DNA from: Clostridia bacterium
GTDB lineage: Bacteria > Bacillota > Clostridia > Christensenellales > Borkfalkiaceae
Direction of reading: 5' to 3'
DNA length: 11,484 bases
Assembly: GCA_029052615.1 (NCBI GenBank)
Contig: JAIDIR010000053.1
Coordinates: 1-11,484, forward strand
In this document: in pieces, positions 1 through 6,245 of the stretch
Position numbering within the stretch: position 1 is the first letter of the stretch
Layout: each line of letters begins with the position of its first letter
Translations under genes and position numbers: made by a program
Notes under the pieces: model-generated
Seen by the model: only the letters and a program-made list of their open reading frames with translations
Told to the model about the DNA's origin: nothing
Databases searched by the model: none

Positions 1-17
1 CCCTTCAGTTCGTCCAT
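1..17 (-). CDS. 5' end of a divergent gene leaving the window (partial)
   Basis: An ATG on the minus strand (plus positions 15-17) opens a frame reading M-D-E-L-K, then the window ends. The reason to believe it is a real start is the promoter directly upstream: TTGTAT, a 17-base spacer and TAAAAT, with only six bases between the -10 box and the ATG. There is no Shine-Dalgarno, so translation would be leaderless. The same arrangement precedes prmA in this window. Five codons are too few to name a product. Confidence 0.5.
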
Positions 18-23
18 AGGGCT

Positions 24-52
24 ATTTTAGCATATGTATGTGAAAAATACAA
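24..52 (-). promoter_or_regulatory. Sigma-70/SigA-type promoter of the divergent gene
   Basis: On the minus strand, the -35 box TTGTAT (plus 47-52) and the -10 box TAAAAT (plus 24-29) are separated by exactly 17 bases. Transcription would start about 6-7 bases after the -10 box, on or next to the ATG at 17. The bases from the -10 box through the ATG match those at the prmA promoter at 13 of 15 positions. Confidence 0.6.
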
Positions 53-62
53 GTAAAAACGC

Positions 63-112
63 CAACTCTACTGTGAGTAGAGTGTGAAATTTTTGCGGTA
101 GAGTTGTGAAAA
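63..112. repeat. Cluster of three half-sites with alternative inverted repeats; possible operator
   Basis: The hexamer tagagt or its complement occurs three times. ACTCTACT (65-72) is inverted as AGTAGAGT (76-83) around a 3-base centre. CAACTCTAC (63-71) is also perfectly inverted as GTAGAGTTG (98-106). The two right-hand copies (starting at 77 and 98) form a direct repeat, gtagagt followed by gtgaaa, 21 bases apart, or about two helical turns. The cluster lies between the divergent promoter (24-52) and the degV promoter (166-194). A dimeric regulator binding repeated half-sites is one reading. If transcribed, the two pairings would be mutually exclusive hairpins. Neither is shown. Confidence 0.4.
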
Positions 113-165
113 CCCGCCGTTTAGACGCGTTTTAAAAGTGTAGACCGACAAAGCGAGGGCAAAGG

Positions 166-194
166 TTGTAAAAACCTTTTTCCTTGGTTATAAT
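166..194 (+). promoter_or_regulatory. Promoter of the DegV-family gene
   Basis: The -35 box TTGTAA (166-171) is followed by a 17-base spacer and a consensus -10 box TATAAT (189-194). The start of transcription is expected near 201, which gives a leader of about 60 bases before the ATG at 263. Box quality and spacing are close to ideal for the housekeeping sigma factor. Confidence 0.75.
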
Positions 195-223
195 AATATC
201 GTAAGTAAATTTAACCGAAAACC

Positions 224-246
224 GTGAAAGCGGCTGCCGCTTTCAC
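224..246 (+). promoter_or_regulatory. Hairpin in the degV leader, just upstream of the Shine-Dalgarno
   Basis: GTGAAAGCGG (224-233) pairs perfectly with CCGCTTTCAC (237-246) around a CTG loop, a 10-bp stem. It ends six bases before the Shine-Dalgarno TGGAGG (252-257). No T-run follows, so it is not an intrinsic terminator. It may stabilise the 5' end of the message or affect ribosome access. It also makes the GTG at 224 unlikely as a start codon, because that codon would be buried in the stem. Confidence 0.5.
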
Positions 247-262
247 CTTAATGGAGGCAAAA

Positions 263-1198
263 ATGAGAAATTTCGATATATTCGTCGACTCGGCGGCAAA
301 CCTTACCGAGGAGTTGATTAAGGAATACGATATAAAAGTTATTTCGTACTCCTGCCTTGTAAACGGCAAGGAAATGAATTGCTACGAGGACGGCGTTCCC
401 TTTGCGGAAACGGCAAAGAAGTTTTACGCCGCTATGCGCGAGGGCGCGGACACCAAGACGACGCTCGTCAACGCCGATAAGATTATGACGGCGGTTACCC
501 CCGCTTTGGAAGCGGGGCGCGACGCGCTTATAATTACCATTGCGGAGGGAATAAGCGGCACGTATAACCAGGCGGTTGAAGCGGCTAAAGAGCTTGGAAA
601 GAAATTCCCCGAAAGAAAGATACTAGTATCGCAGAGCGCAAACGCGTCGCTTGGCGAGGGGCTGGTTGCCCTGTACGCCGCGCGGATTTCCGCCGACGGA
701 AAGGACGTTGTAAGCTGCCACCAATGGATAGAAAACAACAAATTCAATATTCACGGCGTGTGCACCGTCGATTCGCTTAAATATTTAAAACGCGGCGGCA
801 GAGTTTCCACCGCGCTTGCGATTGCGGGCACCATCTTAAATATCAAGCCCGTACTGCACGGCGACGAAAACAGCAAGCTGACCGTATTCTGCAACGAGCG
901 CGGCAGAAAGAAATCAATTGCAAGACTTATTGAAACCTTTAAGGAAAACGTTATAGACCCCGAAAACCAGACGGTTGCAATTGCACACGCGGACTGCGAG
1001 GAAGAGGCTTTGGAGCTTGCAGAGCGCATTAAGGCGCTTGGTGCGAAGGATATAGTAATGAACTATTACGACCTATGCACGGGCGCGCACGCTGGTCCCG
1101 GCACCATTGCGCTGTTCTTCACGGGCAAGTCGCGCCTTATCGGCGCTACCGCGGCAACCGCGGGCGCAAAGGTTGGCGTTAAAGCAAAACAGAGCTGA
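263..1198 (+). CDS. DegV family (FakB-type) fatty-acid-binding protein
   Basis: This 311-residue cytosolic protein has the usual DegV length. Family hallmarks are visible: N-terminal FDIFVDSAANLT (4-15), the IAEGISGTYNQA block (93-104) matching the family's S-x-L-S-G-T-Y motif, LKYLKRGGRVS (172-182), IKPVL (194-198) and GAHAGPGTIALFF (274-286). Characterised members (FakB) hold a fatty acid in a deep pocket and present it to the kinase FakA for phosphorylation before phospholipid synthesis. That role here is inferred from the family, and no fakA gene is in the window. The start at 263 is chosen because TGGAGG lies five bases upstream and homologous sequence begins there. The in-frame GTG at 224 sits in a hairpin and the ATG at 251 overlaps the Shine-Dalgarno. 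The gene is monocistronic, between its own promoter and a terminator. Confidence 0.92.
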   Translation: MRNFDIFVDSAANLTEELIKEYDIKVISYSCLVNGKEMNCYEDGVPFAETAKKFYAAMREGADTKTTLVNADKIMTAVTPALEAGRDALIITIAEGISGTYNQAVEAAKELGKKFPERKILVSQSANASLGEGLVALYAARISADGKDVVSCHQWIENNKFNIHGVCTVDSLKYLKRGGRVSTALAIAGTILNIKPVLHGDENSKLTVFCNERGRKKSIARLIETFKENVIDPENQTVAIAHADCEEEALELAERIKALGAKDIVMNYYDLCTGAHAGPGTIALFFTGKSRLIGATAATAGAKVGVKAKQS

Positions 1199-1217
1199 TA
1201 ATAATTTTGAACTTTAA

Positions 1218-1251
1218 AAAGCCTGCGCGGATATTTTTCCGCGCAGGCTTT
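1218..1251. terminator. Bidirectional intrinsic terminator between degV and the HIT gene
   Basis: A perfect 14-bp stem, AAAGCCTGCGCGGA (1218-1231) with TCCGCGCAGGCTTT (1238-1251), encloses a 6-base loop. On the plus strand it is followed by TTTAATTTTATT and on the minus strand by TTTTTAAAG, so it can end both degV and the five-gene operon that converges on it. Confidence 0.88.
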
Positions 1252-1264
1252 AATTTTATTTCTT

Positions 1265-1606
1265 TTACAAATCGCCGAGGGGCTGACCGCCGAGTATATG
1301 GATATGCAGATGGAACACCGTCTGCCCCGCGTCGTCCCCCTGGTTTATTATCAGGCGGTAACCGTTCTCGCAGCCGTTCGCCGCCGCAATTCCGGGTATC
1401 TTCGTAAGCATATATTTAAGAATTTCCGCGTCCTCTTCCCCCGCCTCCGAAAGAAGCTTGAAGTGCGACTTGGGCACGGCGAGAAGGTGCACCTTCGCCT
1501 TGGGCTCAAGGTCCTTAAAAACGCACATTTTATCGTCCTCGTAGACGACCGCCGCGGGTATTTCACCCTTGATTATTCTGCAGAAGACGCAATTTCCGTC
1601 GAGCAT
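1265..1606 (-). CDS. HIT family (HinT-like) nucleotide hydrolase
   Basis: This 113-residue protein has the full length of the HinT branch. The N-terminus carries CVFC (6-9) followed by RIIKGEIP, typical of this family; the two cysteines with histidines 48 and 99 resemble the zinc site of some members. The catalytic histidine triad is intact as HLHIHIL (99-105), preceded by NQGDDAGQTVF. Family members hydrolyse AMP-lysine, AMP-NH2 or related nucleotide conjugates in the cytosol; the true substrate is unknown. The ATG at 1606 has a GGAGGG Shine-Dalgarno nine bases upstream and lies inside the 3' end of the upstream PrsW-like gene (34-base overlap), which suggests translational coupling. It is the last gene of the operon, followed by the terminator at 1218-1251. 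Confidence 0.93.
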   Translation of the reverse strand: MLDGNCVFCRIIKGEIPAAVVYEDDKMCVFKDLEPKAKVHLLAVPKSHFKLLSEAGEEDAEILKYMLTKIPGIAAANGCENGYRLIINQGDDAGQTVFHLHIHILGGQPLGDL

Positions 1607-3243
1607 GATTTTTTAACCCTCCAACTTTTAATAAACAACGATATATAGCACACGGCTGACGAGCCGAGTATTGCCGCAAACGTACAGAACAGAGACAGAT
1701 ATTTCCAGTCGCTTAGATCGCGCACGAACGCGGGATTGTAGATGAACACCAGAACGTCGCCGTCGCGCTCGAAGTTGAAACCCGTAACCGCGTCGTTGAC
1801 ACGGAAGAACGAAGCGTACAGCTTGCCGTCGTGATACAAATCTTCTTTGAAATAGGTGTTTACACCCTCGTCGGTCGTCACCGTAGCCGAAACCGATACG
1901 GGGAAATAATAGTCGTTGCCGCTGACCGAATCGTGGCTTAAAGCGTATTCGTAGTTATAGGTCACCGAGCCGACCGTTTCGCACTGAACGGCGCGCGTCA
2001 CCTTTCCGCCCTCCACCGTCTCGGAAGAATTTTCCTGTCGGCTGTTGTAGGGGCGGTTCTCGGTTGCCTTCATCTCTCTGCCGTCCTGCATAAACGCCAC
2101 GAATGCTTCGGGGTCGGTAAACACCTGCGTTTCGTACGTTTCACGGAAGGGAAGCGAGCAATAGCATATAGCGATAATCGCCATTAAGAACATACCCAAC
2201 GCGACGGCAAAACGCCCCCAGTGCTTCCAGTACAGCGGGTCGCTTTTGCTAAGCGACTTTACCGCCAGGTCCTCCTGCTCAGCCTGCTCGAACATTTCGC
2301 GCACGGCGGCGACGTTTTTATACAGCTCCTCCATCGGCAGTTTATTCTGACTGTAAACCTTCTTCCTTTCGAAACAGAGAATTAGCACGCACTCCACGCT
2401 TGCCACCAGCGCGCAGCCCGCGTACACGAAGCCGAGCGCAACGTTGCCGAGCGGCAAATCCCAGCAGATATGCAGCCCGCACGAGAGAATGGAAACGAGG
2501 TAAAACGCGATGTTTGCGAGGTGCCTTTTGAAATGGCAATACGCCCAGCCGACCGCCGCCGTCCACAGCGTATGCGTACACACCGCCGACGTTCCGCGCG
2601 CAACCGACACCTCTATAATCGTCGTAAGGTTCATAACGGGCATTTCGTTTGCTTCCACGAAGATATAGCCCATATCCTCCACTATGGAAAAGCCGCAGCC
2701 CACTGCGGCGCCCATCAAAAAGCCCGCAAGCGGCGAATTTTTACGCGACGTAACTATTACCGCAATAACGGCAGCGGCTTTGGGCAGCTCCTCGAAAAAG
2801 CCGGTATATACCGCCCTCAACCACGGATTGTCCGACGAGAATATATTGAAAAGTATCTGCGATATTATATTCGCCATTGCGCCGCCCATAAGCAATGCAA
2901 GGCAGACCGACATAAACGACAAATCCTTTTTGGGATACAGCTCGTACAAAAACAGCAGAAACGAAAGGTTGAAACAGCACGATGCCAAAACTGTTATGGT
3001 GGGTATGAACAGCTCGTTTGAGGTGAAGCGCACGATTAAAAGAAAGACAGCGTACAGCACGAGCATGAGCGCAAACAATCTGATATACGCCCAGGGATAC
3101 TTCTTGTTTACGCCGCCGTCGCCGCGCATGCCGCGCGTAAGCAATTCGGAATATTCCTCTCCAGAATGCCTTCTGAACGTCTGCTTGAAGAAGTTCGCTA
3201 TTACGTTGTTAACCCGTTTAGAGTTACTTCCGCTTTTAACCAT
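1573..3243 (-). CDS. PrsW-like intramembrane metalloprotease with an added extracytoplasmic domain
   Basis: This 556-residue multi-pass membrane protein carries the PrsW signatures: EELPK (151-155), E189-D-M-G-Y193 matching the family E-x3-Y motif, H224 (THTLW) and H258-x3-D262. Hydrophobic segments lie near 52-73, 78-102, 110-133, 155-164, 172-187, 215-236, 244-262 and 265-291. Beyond this core there is a charged cytoplasmic stretch (292-340), a further helix (343-363), about 150 hydrophilic residues predicted to be outside, and a last helix (515-538). PrsW in Bacillus subtilis performs site-1 cleavage of the anti-sigma factor RsiW; no anti-sigma gene is visible here, so the substrate is unknown. 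The C-terminal part is longer than a minimal PrsW and could be a sensor or regulatory module. The ATG has GGAG six bases upstream, and the gene follows mtaB by 19 bases. Its 3' end overlaps the HIT gene. Confidence 0.82.
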   Translation of the reverse strand: MVKSGSNSKRVNNVIANFFKQTFRRHSGEEYSELLTRGMRGDGGVNKKYPWAYIRLFALMLVLYAVFLLIVRFTSNELFIPTITVLASCCFNLSFLLFLYELYPKKDLSFMSVCLALLMGGAMANIISQILFNIFSSDNPWLRAVYTGFFEELPKAAAVIAVIVTSRKNSPLAGFLMGAAVGCGFSIVEDMGYIFVEANEMPVMNLTTIIEVSVARGTSAVCTHTLWTAAVGWAYCHFKRHLANIAFYLVSILSCGLHICWDLPLGNVALGFVYAGCALVASVECVLILCFERKKVYSQNKLPMEELYKNVAAVREMFEQAEQEDLAVKSLSKSDPLYWKHWGRFAVALGMFLMAIIAICYCSLPFRETYETQVFTDPEAFVAFMQDGREMKATENRPYNSRQENSSETVEGGKVTRAVQCETVGSVTYNYEYALSHDSVSGNDYYFPVSVSATVTTDEGVNTYFKEDLYHDGKLYASFFRVNDAVTGFNFERDGDVLVFIYNPAFVRDLSDWKYLSLFCTFAAILGSSAVCYISLFIKSWRVKKSCSTEIASSAE

Positions 3244-3262
3244 TTAAAGCTCCGATTTATAT

Positions 3263-4483
3263 TTATTGACAATCGTCAACAGTTGCCGCCGCCCCGTCGC
3301 GGAAAAGCTCCGCAAGCCGCACTTTAAGTTTGCCGCTGTGCTCTCCGCGCACGTAAACCTTTATATATCCCTCGGTGTAGCCGCAAGTATATTCGCCGTC
3401 GAATTGCTCGCAAATCACGTAATATATCCGCCCCAACCGCTCTTTTATATACTTTTCTTCAGCCATCTTGCCCGCCTGTATAAGCGCGTGCAGGCGTTGC
3501 GATTTTACGCTTTTGGGAAGGTCGGGAAGGGTGAACGCGTGCGTGCCCTCCCTTGGCGAAAACGCAAAGGCGTGCACCCTTGCAAAGCCCGCTTCCCCTA
3601 TTATCGAAAGGCTGTCCGCAAAGTCCTTTTCACTCTCCCCACAAAAACCCGCTATTATATCCGTGGTTATTGCCGCGTCGGGAAAATGCGAGTAAATGAG
3701 CGCGCACTTTTCAAGGTATTCGGCACGCGTATAGTGCCTGTTCATTGCGCGTAAGATAGCGTCCGAACCGCTTTGCAGCGACAGATGAAACTGCGGCGCA
3801 AAGTCCTTTAAGCCTTTGAGTGCGGTCATAAGTTTTTGGTCGATAACGTTGCACTCTATCGAGCCCAGCCTTATGCGCTTGTCGGTAAACTGCAGCGCTT
3901 CGATAAGCCCCGCAAGCCCCTGTCCGTTACCGTCATATGCCGAAATATTTATGCCCGTAAGCACTATTTCCGGCGCAGGGCACGCCTTGACTTCCCCGAC
4001 TATATCCTCAACCGCGCGCGAGGTTACCCGCCCCCGCAGATAGGGTATTACGCAGTACGAACAGAAGTTGTTGCAGCCGTCCTCAATCTTGATAAAGGCG
4101 CGCGTTTTGACCTGTTTGGGAAAGCCCAGCTTTTCGCACCCGCAGCCGCCGAAATCTTTTGCAATTGCCGAAACGACCTCTTCCTTTCCGCGCGCTCCTA
4201 AAACTGCGCGCACGCCCTCCTTTTCAAACTGAGCGCCGTCCTTTTGGGAAGCGCAGCCGCAAACGTACAGTGGCGCGTCCGGGTTGAATTTGCGCACGCG
4301 CGAGATGAGCTGTCTGCTCTTTCTTTCCGCCTCCCGCGTCACCGCGCAGGTATTCAAAACGTATATATCCGCGTACGAAAGTTCGTCCGAAACCTCCCAG
4401 CCGCGGTTTTCCAGCTCCGCCATAATAGCGGCGCTTTCCACCTCGTTGACCTTACAACCGAGAGTGAATACGACCGCTTTCAT
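3263..4483 (-). CDS. mtaB: tRNA t6A37 methylthiotransferase MtaB
   Basis: A radical-SAM methylthiotransferase that converts t6A to ms2t6A at tRNA position 37, next to the anticodon. From the chosen start it has 406 residues. Domains in order: an N-terminal methylthiotransferase domain with iron-sulfur cysteines C10 (TLGCKVN), C46 (LNTCAVT) and C77 (CGCASQ); a radical-SAM core with C137-x3-C141-x2-C144 (CNNFCSYC) followed by VIPYLRGR; LSLQSGSD (235-241); and a C-terminal TRAM-like region from about 343. The C-terminus is a little shorter than in Bacillus subtilis (about 450 residues), with no key residue missing. The start at 4483 is preferred over an upstream in-frame codon at 4519 because homology begins with MKAVVFTLGCKVN, GGGAGAG precedes it, and it overlaps the rsmE stop as ATGA, a coupled arrangement. 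Confidence 0.95.
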   Translation of the reverse strand: MKAVVFTLGCKVNEVESAAIMAELENRGWEVSDELSYADIYVLNTCAVTREAERKSRQLISRVRKFNPDAPLYVCGCASQKDGAQFEKEGVRAVLGARGKEEVVSAIAKDFGGCGCEKLGFPKQVKTRAFIKIEDGCNNFCSYCVIPYLRGRVTSRAVEDIVGEVKACPAPEIVLTGINISAYDGNGQGLAGLIEALQFTDKRIRLGSIECNVIDQKLMTALKGLKDFAPQFHLSLQSGSDAILRAMNRHYTRAEYLEKCALIYSHFPDAAITTDIIAGFCGESEKDFADSLSIIGEAGFARVHAFAFSPREGTHAFTLPDLPKSVKSQRLHALIQAGKMAEEKYIKERLGRIYYVICEQFDGEYTCGYTEGYIKVYVRGEHSGKLKVRLAELFRDGAAATVDDCQ

Positions 4484-5211
4484 TCCAGCTCTCCCAGCGA
4501 GAAAGCCGCAAGCGCGCACACCGCAACCGCCGCAGTTTCGGCACGCAATATTCGCTTGCCCAGGCTCATTCCCGCAAAGCCGTATTTATCCTTTGCAAGG
4601 GCGTATTCCTCGTCCGCAAAGCCGCCTTCACTGCCTACGACGAGCGCGGTCGAACCTTTAACAGTTTTCAAATCGACGTCCGAGCCCTTGGCAAATTCGC
4701 AGAAAAAAAGCTTGTTGCAATAGCCGTCGGCAGATGCCAAAGCGCTTGCAAAATCTTCGAAATAAACGACCTCGGGCGCAACCGAACGCAGGCACTGTTT
4801 AGCCGCCTCGCGCGCCACCTTGTTCAGTCTTTCTATCTTGTTGCCGTTCATATACGCCGAGCAGTACCGCGAATTGAACACGCCTATTTTGGCGACGCCC
4901 AGCTCGGTTGCCTTCTGTACGACAAGCTCTGTCTTGTCGCCCTTCAACGCACCGACCAGCAGGTAAATTTTGGTCTTTGCCTCCCTGTTGCCGCGGTTTA
5001 CACCCGTAATATGTGCCGACAAACGCTGTTTTTCAACCTTGGTAACGATTGCAGTGTATTCGTTGCCCGCGTTGTCTAAAAGGGTAATCTCGGTGCCCTC
5101 GGTCACCCTCAGCACGGTTTTGGCGTGAATAAATTCCTCGCCGTCCAGCACCGTCTCGCTGTCCTCGGGGTAGTTTATGGAGTTGGAAAAAAACCTCTTA
5201 GGCGCGCTCAT
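4480..5211 (-). CDS. rsmE: 16S rRNA m3U1498 methyltransferase RsmE
   Basis: A SPOUT-class, SAM-dependent enzyme that methylates N3 of U1498 in 16S rRNA within the 30S subunit. At 243 residues it has the family length. A PUA-like RNA-binding domain occupies roughly residues 1-72. The knotted catalytic domain shows QKATELGV (99-106), AREAAKQC (133-140), GSEGGF (193-198, the family's G-P/S-E-G-G-F SAM-binding turn) and LGKRILRAETA (217-227). The ATG directly follows the prmA stop codon (TGA-ATG, no gap), with only a weak AAAGG upstream, so translation probably depends on prmA coupling. The stop overlaps the mtaB start. Confidence 0.95.
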   Translation of the reverse strand: MSAPKRFFSNSINYPEDSETVLDGEEFIHAKTVLRVTEGTEITLLDNAGNEYTAIVTKVEKQRLSAHITGVNRGNREAKTKIYLLVGALKGDKTELVVQKATELGVAKIGVFNSRYCSAYMNGNKIERLNKVAREAAKQCLRSVAPEVVYFEDFASALASADGYCNKLFFCEFAKGSDVDLKTVKGSTALVVGSEGGFADEEYALAKDKYGFAGMSLGKRILRAETAAVAVCALAAFSLGELE

Positions 5212-6153
5212 TCAACCTTTGAACGCAAGCGCGTTCCACTCCCCTTTCTTAACTTTTTTAATAAGCTCCAGCCCCTGCGCGGAGTAAACCTCCACGACGC
5301 GGTCAAGCTTTTCGTCGATAATTCCGCTTAAAATCAAATTGCCGCCCTTCTTTAAATTTTTGGGTATCGAAGGCGCAAGATTTTCCAAAATGTCGGCGGT
5401 TATGTTGGCAAGCATAATGTCGCCCTTCAGCGCGCTGTCGTCCAAAAGATTGGAACGCGCCACCACGACCTTGGCGGTCACCCCGTTAAGCTCGCAGTTG
5501 TGCTTTGCGCTCTCCACCGCAACCGCGTCGATATCGGTAAGATACGCCTGCTTTGCGCCCAGCTTGACGGCGGAAATGCCGAGTATGCCGCTCCCGCACC
5601 CGACGTCTATACATACGCTGTCGGGCGTGATATATTCCTGCAAAAGCTCCACGCACATAGAGGTCGTTTCGTGCTCGCCCGTGCCGAACGCCATATTGTT
5701 GTCCAGCTTGACGACCTGCTCGCCCTCCGCTTTTTCGTACTCAATCCACTCGGGCACGACCACCACCTTGCCAAGGTGTATGGGGCGGAAATGCGTGCGC
5801 CAGATTTCTATCCAGTCGTCGCCCTCAATCTCGCGGTTGGTCGTTTCCAGAGTGCCAAGGGGAAGCGCGCCGCCGCAGTTTGCGACAATCTCCTCGATAT
5901 CGCGCCTGATTTCTGGAATGACCTTTTGCGCGTCGGAAAGCGCGATAAACGCCTTGACCAGAACGTCGCCCGAAGCGTTTGCCACAAGGTCCTCGTCCAT
6001 ATAGTCCCAGTAGGCGGATTTGTCCCTTTGCAGCGCGATAACGTCCTTGACGTCCGAAATGGCAACACCGTAGGAAGTGTAACGCCACATAACGTCGGCA
6101 ATCAGCTCGCTGCCCTCGGAAGTGGTATGCACGGTAAGTTCGATAAATTTCAT
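5212..6153 (-). CDS. prmA: Ribosomal protein L11 methyltransferase PrmA
   Basis: A class I SAM-dependent methyltransferase that trimethylates ribosomal protein L11. At 313 residues it has the family length. The N-terminal substrate-binding domain begins MKFIELTVHTTSE, matching family N-termini. The linker motif AFGTGEHETT (155-164) is intact, followed by SAM-binding motif I DVGCGSGILG (183-192), the acidic end of strand 2 in LTDID (205-209) and LANIT (248-252). It is the first gene of the five-gene operon. No Shine-Dalgarno precedes the ATG; instead the promoter -10 box ends six bases upstream, so the message is probably leaderless. The N-terminal match to the family supports this start. Confidence 0.96.
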   Translation of the reverse strand: MKFIELTVHTTSEGSELIADVMWRYTSYGVAISDVKDVIALQRDKSAYWDYMDEDLVANASGDVLVKAFIALSDAQKVIPEIRRDIEEIVANCGGALPLGTLETTNREIEGDDWIEIWRTHFRPIHLGKVVVVPEWIEYEKAEGEQVVKLDNNMAFGTGEHETTSMCVELLQEYITPDSVCIDVGCGSGILGISAVKLGAKQAYLTDIDAVAVESAKHNCELNGVTAKVVVARSNLLDDSALKGDIMLANITADILENLAPSIPKNLKKGGNLILSGIIDEKLDRVVEVYSAQGLELIKKVKKGEWNALAFKG

Positions 6154-6159
6154 AGGTCT

Positions 6160-6188
6160 ATTCTATCACACGCAAATTAAAATAGCAA
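6160..6188 (-). promoter_or_regulatory. Promoter of the prmA-rsmE-mtaB-prsW-hit operon
   Basis: On the minus strand, the -35 box TTGCTA (plus 6183-6188) and the -10 box TAGAAT (plus 6160-6165) are 17 bases apart. Transcription would begin on or within a few bases of the prmA ATG at 6153. A second possible -10, TATACT (plus 6188-6193), lies upstream; it would give a leader of about 28 bases, still without a Shine-Dalgarno. Confidence 0.65.
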
Positions 6189-6200
6189 GTATAATGTAAA

Positions 6201-6228
6201 AGCCGCGCGGCTCAATTGCCGCGCGGCT
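6201..6228 (-). terminator. Intrinsic terminator of the giant surface-protein gene
   Basis: AGCCGCGCGGC (6201-6211) and GCCGCGCGGCT (6218-6228) form a perfect 11-bp GC-rich stem with a 6-base loop, followed on the minus strand by TTTTACATT. It begins 17 bases past the stop codon of the giant gene and just before the prmA promoter, so it separates the two transcription units. Confidence 0.82.
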
Positions 6229-6245
6229 CTCGGTTTTATTACTGC

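Noticed and set aside
161..181. Hairpin AAAGGTT/AACCTTT followed by a short T-run, resembling a terminator
   Set aside because: The 7-bp stem has only two GC pairs and the site overlaps the -35 box of the degV promoter; no gene upstream on this strand needs a terminator.
1..262. Riboswitch or T-box in the left intergenic region
   Set aside because: No T-box or recognised riboswitch core is seen; the region is explained by two promoters, a repeat cluster and one small hairpin.
3266..3279. Inverted repeat TTGAC-AATC-GTCAA at the end of mtaB
   Set aside because: It is only 5 bp, lies in the coding sequence, and no T-run follows; probably chance.
4484..4519. Longer N-terminus for MtaB beginning at 4519
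   Set aside because: The extra 12 residues have no family counterpart and would overlap rsmE by 40 bases; the ATGA-coupled start at 4483 with its own SD fits better.
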